From an uncultured Lachnospiraceae bacterium (GTDB lineage Bacteria; Bacillota; Clostridia; Lachnospirales; Lachnospiraceae), in assembly GCA_905236545.1 (NCBI GenBank), contig CAJOQO010000085.1:1-5968 (forward strand): 5,968 nt of DNA, written 5' to 3'. The notes beneath the pieces are model-generated. The model worked only from the letters and a program-made list of their open reading frames with translations. It was not told the origin of the DNA and ran no database searches. Position 1 is the stretch's first letter, and each line of letters starts with the position of its first letter. This document shows positions 1 to 5,738 of this stretch, in pieces. Made by a program: the position numbers and the translations under genes.

Positions 1-3
1 CAA

Positions 4-60
4 CCTCAGACAGGAGCGTCGTAAGACGCGGTATACGTGCGAAGCACGGATGGTCTGAGG
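4..60. ncRNA. Three-way-junction folded element, candidate structured RNA
   Basis: CCTCAGAC (4-11) and GTCTGAGG (53-60) form a perfect 8-bp outer stem. Inside it are two perfect 5-bp hairpins: GCGTC/GACGC (16-20 with 25-29) closed by the GNRA-type loop GTAA, and CGTGC/GCACG (36-40 with 44-48) closed by GAA. The second hairpin tip reads GCGAAGC, a sequence known to form an unusually stable mini-hairpin. The joining segments are AGGA (12-15), GGTATA (30-35) and GATG (49-52). Three independent perfect stems nested in 57 bases are very unlikely by chance. I do not recognise a known riboswitch, ribozyme or tRNA in it. It could be a structured RNA, or the folded DNA end of a mobile element. The strand is undetermined because the stems are symmetric, although GNRA and GAA loops arise only on the plus strand. 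Confidence 0.5.
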
Positions 61-95
61 TCTGTGGGTGGAGGGGCTGTGAATAGTTGATACGG

Positions 96-114
96 TGTAT
101 TATAGATAAATACA
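96..114. repeat. 6-bp inverted repeat at presumed element boundary
   Basis: TGTATT (96-101) and AATACA (109-114) are perfect inverted repeats around a 7-base spacer, ATAGATA. The repeat sits where the minus-strand reading frame loses its protein-like character and stops. It is AT-rich and not followed by a T run on either strand, so it does not look like a terminator. It may be a subterminal hairpin of an inserted element. Confidence 0.4.
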
Positions 115-174
115 AAAATGGATTAGATCTTCAAGATTCTGTCCGTCAGCGTTTACCTTGTTCTCGTCTGCCAT
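100..174 (-). pseudogene. Truncated N-terminal gene fragment or 24-codon small ORF
   Basis: On the minus strand, AGGAGGAG (190-183) precedes an ATG (174-172) at a normal distance, about 8-10 bases. This is the strongest ribosome site in the window. The frame begins MADENKVNADGQ, continues NLEDLI, and ends HFCIYL before TAA at 102-100. The first 18 residues are hydrophilic and look like the start of a soluble protein; the last six do not continue in the same style. The simplest reading is a gene broken by insertion or deletion near position 115-118, with the remaining codons coming from the invading sequence. A genuine 24-residue peptide is the alternative. No family can be assigned. It is divergent from the GDPD gene to the right. 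Confidence 0.45.
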
Positions 175-222
175 AATCTGTTCTCCTCCTGTTTCAAAGA
201 AATGTACCTTGACTTATTGTTC

Positions 223-261
223 CCGGATATGCCTGATCCGGAAAACCTGTTTCCACCGGAA
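223..261. repeat. Overlapping inverted repeats in divergent intergenic region
   Basis: CCGGAT (223-228) and ATCCGG (236-241) form a perfect 6-bp stem with a 7-base loop. Overlapping its right arm, GGAAA (240-244) and TTTCC (250-254) form a second, and TTCC/GGAA (251-254 with 258-261) a third, short one. The three stems are mutually exclusive in part. They lie between the minus-strand ribosome site and the plus-strand promoter, so they could be an operator or a leader structure of the minus-strand transcript. No T run follows, so a simple terminator is unlikely. Confidence 0.3.
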
Positions 262-264
262 GAA

Positions 265-294
265 TTGTCTTCCTAATTATTATTATGGTATCAT
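265..294 (+). promoter_or_regulatory. Extended -10 promoter for the GDPD gene
   Basis: TTGTCT (265-270) serves as -35 (four of six consensus bases). After an 18-base spacer comes TATCAT (289-294) as -10 (five of six), preceded by TGG (286-288), which is the TGn extension of an extended -10 promoter. Transcription would begin near 300-302, giving a leader of about 92 bases before the ATG at 393. The leader contains the 8-bp palindrome GAATATTC (336-343), but no recognisable riboswitch and no terminator hairpin. Confidence 0.6.
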
Positions 295-392
295 GATATG
301 AATAAACTATCGTCTACGGGTTTTGGGTATAACAGGAATATTCGCAGATAAGCTGTAGCGGCTTCGCATGGGGAGAGGAGATAAAAAACAAG

Positions 393-1496
393 ATGAAAAG
401 GGCATTTATATTATGCAGCAGGCTGCTGCTGATGGTCTGCATGGCGGTCTGTTTCACCCAGGCGGCGTTTGCCGGCTCCGGGAATGAGGAGTTCAAAAGC
501 GTCAACCATAAGGGATACAATACTCTGGCTCCGGAGAACACGCTTCCGGCATTTGAATTATCCGCCCAGAAGGGATATCAATACGTGGAGACCGATATCT
601 CCTTCACGAAGGATGGGGTGCCGGTCCTTCTGCATAATCCCAACATCAACGTTATGGCACGGAATCCGGATGGAAGCGAGCTTGCGCAGGAAGACATAGA
701 GATCGGCACGATCACCTATGAGGAAGCACTTCAGTATGACTTTACAAAGGGAATGGAAGAGTGCAAGGGGACAAAGGTCGCCAGACTGGACGATTTTCTG
801 GATCTGTGCAAGGCGAAGTCCCTGCATCCCTATCTGGAACTGAAGAATAACGGCGACTATACGAAGGATCAGGTCAGTGGACTGGTGAAACTGGTCAGGT
901 CAAAAGGTATGGAGGGGAAGGTCAGCTGGATCTCCTTCGAGGCCAAATACCTCAAGTGGGTCAGTGAGGAAGATCCGAAAGCAAGACTGGGCTTTTTGAA
1001 TATAGTCTCTGATGAGGAGACGATGAAGGCGTCGGTCGAAACCGCGAAAGATCTGAAGACCGGCGAAAACGAGGTCTTTCTGGATCTGGCCAATAAGACG
1101 GAGTATGTCACCTACGATTATTCGCTCTGTGAGAAGGAAGGACTTCCTGTGGAGATCTGGGTGAATGACGAATACAATGAATTTTTGGGAATCACGGAAA
1201 GAGATGTCCTGGAGACCCTGGATCCCTATGTTTCAGGCGCGACCGTGGACAAGTATATTTACGCCAAACCCGAAATTGAACTGTCCCCCGGCGTCTATAC
1301 CTATAACGGCGAGGCCAGAAAACCGGAGGTGAGAGTCAGGCTGGACGGGGAAAAGCTTAAGGAAGAAGATTACGAGCTGACCTGGCCGGAGGGATGTAAG
1401 GATCCGGGAACATATCAGGTAACCGCCCATCTGAGGAAAGGAATCTTTGCGGGCGCAGAGACGGCGGAGTTCATCATCAAGGAGAACGACAATTGA
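393..1496 (+). CDS. Secreted glycerophosphodiester phosphodiesterase-family protein with C-terminal MBG-like domain
   Basis: Members of this family hydrolyse glycerophosphodiesters to glycerol-3-phosphate and an alcohol. Residues 1-27 form a signal peptide (charged MKR, hydrophobic core, AFA cleavage site at 25-27), so it acts outside the membrane. The GDPD barrel spans about 34-290: NHKGYNTLAPENT (38-50), the metal-ligand pair E66 and D68 in VETDISFTKDG, PVLLH with H81, YLELK (147-151, E149 and K151), and a late EIWVN strand (254-258). Two conserved positions deviate: HRG is HKG (K40) and the HD pair is HN (N82). Residues 293-364 resemble the MBG/YDG beta module of clostridial surface proteins (VYTYNGEARKPEV, then GTYQVTA and AEFIIK). 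The start is supported by AGGAG at 376-380 (12-base spacer) and by the signal peptide. It is first in the likely operon. The family is clear; activity and substrate are not. Confidence 0.9.
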   Translation: MKRAFILCSRLLLMVCMAVCFTQAAFAGSGNEEFKSVNHKGYNTLAPENTLPAFELSAQKGYQYVETDISFTKDGVPVLLHNPNINVMARNPDGSELAQEDIEIGTITYEEALQYDFTKGMEECKGTKVARLDDFLDLCKAKSLHPYLELKNNGDYTKDQVSGLVKLVRSKGMEGKVSWISFEAKYLKWVSEEDPKARLGFLNIVSDEETMKASVETAKDLKTGENEVFLDLANKTEYVTYDYSLCEKEGLPVEIWVNDEYNEFLGITERDVLETLDPYVSGATVDKYIYAKPEIELSPGVYTYNGEARKPEVRVRLDGEKLKEEDYELTWPEGCKDPGTYQVTAHLRKGIFAGAETAEFIIKENDN

Positions 1497-1638
1497 CTGT
1501 TTACGTCGCTGGCTGATGGTATCCGGGGAGAAGTCTTATGATATTTACATTTCTGAGGTATCGGATGGGCTCGAAGATGTAGAGAAAATCTTTAAAACAG
1601 ATTTAATTATGATACTGGATGAAAAACAAAGGAAGGGT

Positions 1639-2550
1639 ATGAAGAAACGAATTGCTGCAGCAGTACTGTCTTTGATTGTGATAATATCTTTCAGTTTCAG
1701 CCCGGGGGCGGAAACTGCAGAAGATCCGCAGGGGCTGGAAGCGACGAATGTGCTTTTGGTCAGCCTTACAAAGGACCTTAATACAGACGAGATTCTTTTC
1801 GACCGGGGCAGTGAGAAGCTGATCTATCCTGCTTCGACCATGAAGATGCTTACTGCGCTTACCGTCCTGGACATTGCTGATCCGGATGAAGAGGTCATGG
1901 CAGGCCTGGAACTGTTCCTGGTTCCCTATGATGCCTCCAGGGCAGGGATTCATATTCCGATGAGACTGACAGTCCGGGAATTGCTGGAAGGAATGCTTCT
2001 TGCATCCGGCGCGGATGCGGCTTACGTCCTGGCGGCTTATTGCGGAAAGAAACTGAAAGATGACTGGGGGTATGATCCTCCGGAAGCAATTAAACACTTT
2101 GTGGAGGCAATGAATAATAAAGCTGCTTCTCTGGGGGCAGAGCATACGACGGCAGTCAATGTGGATGGCTATGACGCGCAGGGGCAGATGTCGACAGCCC
2201 AGGATATTCTGGTGATCGCCCAGGCATTTCTGAAACAGCCGCTTCTTGCTGAAATATGCGCAATGCCGGAAGCTGTGCTGGACAGTGAGATGGGAACAAC
2301 CATTAAGGTCAGAAACAGCAATGAGCTTCTTCATAAAGACAGCGGGTACTATATCAAAGACGCAACCGGAATCAAAACTGGAACAACATCCAAAGCCGGC
2401 GGCTGCCTGGTCTCATCATTCGAGATCCAGGAGGATCAATATGTTTGTATTATAATGAACAGCAGCTACTACGGAAGATACACCGATACGCGGAAGATGT
2501 ATGAGAGATGCCTTGCGAAATCAAGCCTGACGGATGACCTGGCGGCCTGA
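1639..2550 (+). CDS. Secreted D-alanyl-D-alanine carboxypeptidase-family protein (peptidase S11, PBP5-like)
   Basis: S11 enzymes remove the terminal D-alanine of peptidoglycan stem peptides outside the membrane and so limit cross-linking. The 303-residue protein begins with a signal peptide (MKKR, hydrophobic to about 20, possible cleavage near 24-27). The nucleophile motif STMK is at 66-69 within YPASTMKMLTAL, and KTGT is at 246-249 followed by TSKAGG. The second motif, normally SGN, reads SGA (123-125 in ASGADAA), so the usual Asn is Ala. The C-terminal beta domain and amphipathic membrane anchor of PBP5 are absent, so the mature protein may be released or held only by the signal sequence. 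I chose ATG 1639 because it opens directly onto the signal peptide and follows AGGAAGG (1630-1636), though the spacing is short. ATG 1609 would add ten residues and has no ribosome site. The 142 bases upstream show no clear promoter or terminator. Confidence 0.88.
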   Translation: MKKRIAAAVLSLIVIISFSFSPGAETAEDPQGLEATNVLLVSLTKDLNTDEILFDRGSEKLIYPASTMKMLTALTVLDIADPDEEVMAGLELFLVPYDASRAGIHIPMRLTVRELLEGMLLASGADAAYVLAAYCGKKLKDDWGYDPPEAIKHFVEAMNNKAASLGAEHTTAVNVDGYDAQGQMSTAQDILVIAQAFLKQPLLAEICAMPEAVLDSEMGTTIKVRNSNELLHKDSGYYIKDATGIKTGTTSKAGGCLVSSFEIQEDQYVCIIMNSSYYGRYTDTRKMYERCLAKSSLTDDLAA

Positions 2551-2629
2551 ATGTTGACGTTTCAGAATACCATCCTGAATCCGGGTTTGCTCAGGGAAGC
2601 AACAGCAGGAAAAACTGAAAGAAAAAGAA

Positions 2630-5600
2630 ATGCAAAGAAAAGACAGAGCTACATTAAGAATCAGATTGACCATTCTGACCGGAATAGCCGGTATTGTGCT
2701 GTTCGGCTGTATCCTTCTGATGTTTCAGTCCCGTATGACCCTGCTTTCCCTGCAGGAAGAGATGAAGGAGAACAGCAGCTATATCTGCAGTGCATTCACG
2801 TCCAATGAGATGAGCGGAAAGGCCATGCAGAACTGGTCGGACAGGCTCCACAAGGCATACTTCCTTTTAATGATGTATGCTATGGAGCAGGATCCTGAAT
2901 TACTGGCGGATCAGGTATCATCAGAGGAGTTTCTGAATGAGATGACCAGCCTGACCGGCGCGCAGGACATCATGCTTGTGGACCGGAACGGGAATATCCA
3001 CGTTTCCAGCAAGGACTTTTTTCAGGACTTGAAGGATGAAACGTACGCTCCTCTGTTTCAGACCTTCGACACATATGAGATGGCAAAACTGCCAATTTAT
3101 TCATTTTCGGATGAGAACAGACAATTGCGCTCTGCTCCTTTCATTTTGAAAAACAGGACCGGGGCCCAGACCGGGCAGACTGAGACAGAAAAGACCGAAG
3201 AAGACAACGCATCGCAGGACATCGATTCTACCTGGGATGAGAGCTACTATAGAGTGAGCAACAGTTTCCCGATCCTTTATTCGATGATGATCGATGATCA
3301 GACTGCGTGCGTGATCAATGATTACGGTGTGATGCAGATGATGTATGAGGATCAGACCGATACCTGGAACTATATCCTGAAGAATGAAGTGATCGGATCA
3401 GACGGATATGCGTTTGTATGGTCAGATAAGACGGGGAAAATCCTGTATTATCATCCTGATAATACAGCCTTCAAGGGTAAGGATGTTTCCACCCTTGGAA
3501 TGGATATGGAACAGATCCGGGATGGTGAGTTTGTCCGGGAGAAGGTAAACGGACAGGACATGTATCTGTATCCTGTATATTTCAGTGATCAGGACGCGTG
3601 GGTCGTGTGCGCGGTTCCGGCCCGGGAACTGACGCGCGGAAGGGAGATAACCGGTATTGCGCTCTGGTTGTTATTCGGAATTCTTGCCGCCGATCTTATG
3701 TATTACGCTGTCCTGCTTCTGAAGCAGAAAAAGGTTACGGCCGGAAAAGGGTTCCTGCCTTTTATGAAACAGAGATTTAAAAGCAGCAGGAAGACAAAGC
3801 TTTTGACCTTCACGGTTTTCTGTACGGTGGTCATCTTCCTGAGTTCGTTCTATGTACAGACGCTCTATCTGATGAGCAGCTGGACAAAGAACAGTACACA
3901 GCAGATTGATAAGATCGAGAAAGATCTGAAGTCGCAGGGGCATTTGCTGGAAGTAGTCCGGAAGTCATGTGCCGATGGAAGTGAGAAACTGGCAAAGCTG
4001 GCCGGCTGGTTTCTTGAGAAGTATCCGGAAGAAGCGACGACTCAGACTCTGGATATGCTGGAGTCTCTTCTGACGCTGGATAACATATCAGTCATTGATG
4101 AGGATGGAAACACGATACTCGCTTCTTCCTCGTATTCGCCTGATGCTGTCAATGCGGCAAAAGAAGAGGAAGGCGCGGCATCCACGAATAACTCAATCAT
4201 CCATGCTACGACACCGCTCCGGGGAAAGAACAGCATCATTACCGGTTATCTCAGCGTGAAGAATACTTTGGAGGCTCTGAGAGTTGTACAGTTAACAAAT
4301 GATATGAGCGGCACCCTGAAGACGGTTCAGCCTGGAGAGGGTGGTATAGCGTTTGCAGTGGATGCTGACAGCGGAGAGTTCATATGGCATCCTGACAGCA
4401 ATCTGACAGGGAAAAATGCGTTGGATTACGGGTTGAAGAAAAGCGACCTTCAGGACAATCTCTGCAAGTATATACAGCTGAATGAGGAAACCTATTACGC
4501 GGTGACCGGAAAGTATGAAAATGGCCTGATCTTTCTCGCGATCCGGGATGAGAAACTATTTAAGCAGCGCCTGCCGGTATCCGTGAAAGCAGCGCTTGCG
4601 GCACTTGCCATTCTGCTTCTGACCGGGCTGTGGCTGTATACCTGCCCGAAAGAGGCGGGTGAAGCTGAGCCGGATGAGGAGCGGCCGGAAAAATCAGTCA
4701 AAACCATGCCGAAGACGGCACGCTCTTCCTCAGGCAGGGAGAAGACACCAGAGCATAAGGTTTTCCGCATTCTTATAATCGGCGTTGCGTTCTTTGCGGC
4801 CCTTCTCCTTCTGATGCGTTATTTCCTACGGGATGCGGTGGGAGAAAGCATATTGAAATATGTCCTGAGCGGAAACTGGGAGCATGGGCTGAATGTGTTT
4901 GCGCTGACCGCTTCGCTGTTCATCGTGCTTGAGTGCGGACTGATCCTGTTCCTGCTGCACAGATTTAGGGATCTGATGACAACGATGGTTTCGGTCAGGG
5001 TGGAGACTGTCATCAGGATGCTGGTCAGTCTGGTATCTTATGTGATTGTTTTCTATATCGTTTTCCGCTGCCTGGTCAATTTTGGAATGGAGCCGTCAAC
5101 GCTGCTGGCATCGGCAGGGATTGTGTCGGTGATCATTGGCATCGGAGCAAACAGTCTTGTCGGGGACATCATCGCCGGCCTGTTTCTCCTGGTGGAAGGG
5201 AATATCCAGGTAGGTGATATCATTAGAATCGACGGCTTCAGAGGGGTCGTGGAAGAGATTGGGATCCGGATGACGAAAATATATGACAGTTCCACAGAGG
5301 ATGTAAAGATCATCCCGAATAAAGAGATTCAGAATGTTCTCCATCTGTCAGTGAATCCTACCGGCATCCTGATGGAGTTTCAGATCTGCTATAAGGAGGA
5401 TCTGGAGAGAGTTGAGAAGCTGCTCAGGGAAGAGTTTGCGAAACCGGAAGGGAGAATCCCGGAGATGATCGGCGAACCGCAATATATGGGTGTACGCCGT
5501 CTGGATGACAATGGAGTGGTTCTGCTGATAAAGGTAAAATGCAAAGAAGTGAATCGTACTCTGGTAACGATTGCGTTCAATCGAAAGGTGTATTTATTGT

Positions 5601-5683
5601 TCCGCAGGAACGGAATCGAAGTTCCGTTCCCGCAGCTTACAATACACGATGGGAATGATTCCCGGACGAAACCGGAACCATGA
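2630..5683 (+). CDS. Double Cache-sensor / MscS mechanosensitive channel fusion protein
   Basis: This 1017-residue membrane protein ends in an MscS-type channel that would open under membrane tension. TM1 (13-32) and TM2 (340-364) bracket a 300-residue extracellular region with a Cache-like signature (GSDGYAFVWSDKTG, then YYHPD, 256-277) and a Thr/Glu-rich loop (about 175-202). TM3 (391-409) and TM4 (651-670) bracket a second such region (VIDEDGNTI, then GGIAFAVDADSGEFIWHPD, 571-589). A charged linker (671-710) leads to TM5 (711-733), TM6 (754-776), TM7 (795-816) and pore helix TM8 (824-856), with GIGANSLVGDIIAG at 837-850 and VGDIIRI after it. The MscS cytoplasmic beta domain follows (VKIIPNKEI) to the end. 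With the N-terminus inside, this topology puts both sensors outside and the MscS tail inside, as required. The ATG is the only plausible start: an in-frame stop lies at 2576-2578 and the next Met falls after TM1. The ribosome site is weak. Probably cotranscribed with the carboxypeptidase gene 79 bases upstream. Confidence 0.9.
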   Translation: MQRKDRATLRIRLTILTGIAGIVLFGCILLMFQSRMTLLSLQEEMKENSSYICSAFTSNEMSGKAMQNWSDRLHKAYFLLMMYAMEQDPELLADQVSSEEFLNEMTSLTGAQDIMLVDRNGNIHVSSKDFFQDLKDETYAPLFQTFDTYEMAKLPIYSFSDENRQLRSAPFILKNRTGAQTGQTETEKTEEDNASQDIDSTWDESYYRVSNSFPILYSMMIDDQTACVINDYGVMQMMYEDQTDTWNYILKNEVIGSDGYAFVWSDKTGKILYYHPDNTAFKGKDVSTLGMDMEQIRDGEFVREKVNGQDMYLYPVYFSDQDAWVVCAVPARELTRGREITGIALWLLFGILAADLMYYAVLLLKQKKVTAGKGFLPFMKQRFKSSRKTKLLTFTVFCTVVIFLSSFYVQTLYLMSSWTKNSTQQIDKIEKDLKSQGHLLEVVRKSCADGSEKLAKLAGWFLEKYPEEATTQTLDMLESLLTLDNISVIDEDGNTILASSSYSPDAVNAAKEEEGAASTNNSIIHATTPLRGKNSIITGYLSVKNTLEALRVVQLTNDMSGTLKTVQPGEGGIAFAVDADSGEFIWHPDSNLTGKNALDYGLKKSDLQDNLCKYIQLNEETYYAVTGKYENGLIFLAIRDEKLFKQRLPVSVKAALAALAILLLTGLWLYTCPKEAGEAEPDEERPEKSVKTMPKTARSSSGREKTPEHKVFRILIIGVAFFAALLLLMRYFLRDAVGESILKYVLSGNWEHGLNVFALTASLFIVLECGLILFLLHRFRDLMTTMVSVRVETVIRMLVSLVSYVIVFYIVFRCLVNFGMEPSTLLASAGIVSVIIGIGANSLVGDIIAGLFLLVEGNIQVGDIIRIDGFRGVVEEIGIRMTKIYDSSTEDVKIIPNKEIQNVLHLSVNPTGILMEFQICYKEDLERVEKLLREEFAKPEGRIPEMIGEPQYMGVRRLDDNGVVLLIKVKCKEVNRTLVTIAFNRKVYLLFRRNGIEVPFPQLTIHDGNDSRTKPEP

Positions 5684-5697
5684 GTGCCCCGGCAGAG

Positions 5698-5738
5698 AAA
5701 AAAGCCCCTGATGCCGACCGTTATACGTCAAGAGAGGC
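5698..5738 (-). terminator. Weak candidate terminator of the substrate-binding protein gene
   Basis: Read on the minus strand, GCCTCT (5738-5733) can pair with AGGGGC (5709-5704), including one G-T wobble, and is followed immediately by six T (5703-5698). The loop of about 23 bases is long and the left arm lies inside the coding end, so this is a poor hairpin. The T run right after a GC-rich arm is nevertheless in the right place. No comparable T run exists on the plus strand for the channel gene. CGGCA/TGCCG (5690-5694 with 5712-5716) is an alternative stem without a tail. Confidence 0.28.

Larger units (their letters stand above)
1..117 (+). mobile_element. Possible right end of an insertion element (tentative)
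   Basis: This edge segment holds a compact folded element (4-60), a G-rich stretch (61-80) and a 6-bp inverted repeat (96-114). It lies directly against a minus-strand reading frame that has a strong ribosome site but breaks off after 24 codons. That arrangement is what remains when an element inserts into the 5' part of a gene, with the junction near 115-118. IS200/IS605-type elements carry subterminal hairpins and a structured RNA (omega RNA) at the right end, so they are one candidate. A plus-strand frame open from the left edge (NLRQERRKTRYTCEARMV, stop at 56-58) could be the tail of an element protein, but it is too short to identify. No transposase is visible, so the class and the exact boundary are inference. 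Confidence 0.22.

Noticed and set aside
4..60. tRNA, hammerhead or purine-riboswitch identity for the folded element
   Set aside because: It is too short for a tRNA and lacks an acceptor/T-arm. The hammerhead CTGATGA and GAAA core strands and the purine-aptamer loop sequences are missing.
209..237. TTGACT (209-214) with CCTGAT (232-237) as the GDPD promoter
   Set aside because: The -10 matches only three of six bases, and the extended -10 promoter at 265-294 is much better.
314..541. 75-codon minus-strand frame over the GDPD start
   Set aside because: It is a shadow of the signal-peptide region and its promoter leader, with no ribosome site.
1537..1613. Promoters with TATGAT (1537-1542 or 1608-1613) before the carboxypeptidase gene
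   Set aside because: The -10 boxes are good, but neither has a convincing -35 at 16-18 bases, so I did not call them as features. An internal promoter remains possible.
1447..1638. TTG start giving the carboxypeptidase a 64-residue extension overlapping the GDPD gene
   Set aside because: The added residues are Arg/Ser-rich out-of-frame GDPD codons, there is no ribosome site, and the extension would bury the signal peptide.
1603..2334. 243-codon open frame on the minus strand
   Set aside because: It is antisense to the carboxypeptidase. Its Cys/His/Arg-rich composition is typical of a shadow frame, and it has no domain or ribosome site.
2551..2808. 85-codon frame starting right after the carboxypeptidase stop (TGAATG)
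   Set aside because: It overlaps the channel gene through TM1, its sequence is low in hydrophobic pattern, and it resembles no family. The channel frame is clearly the coding one here.
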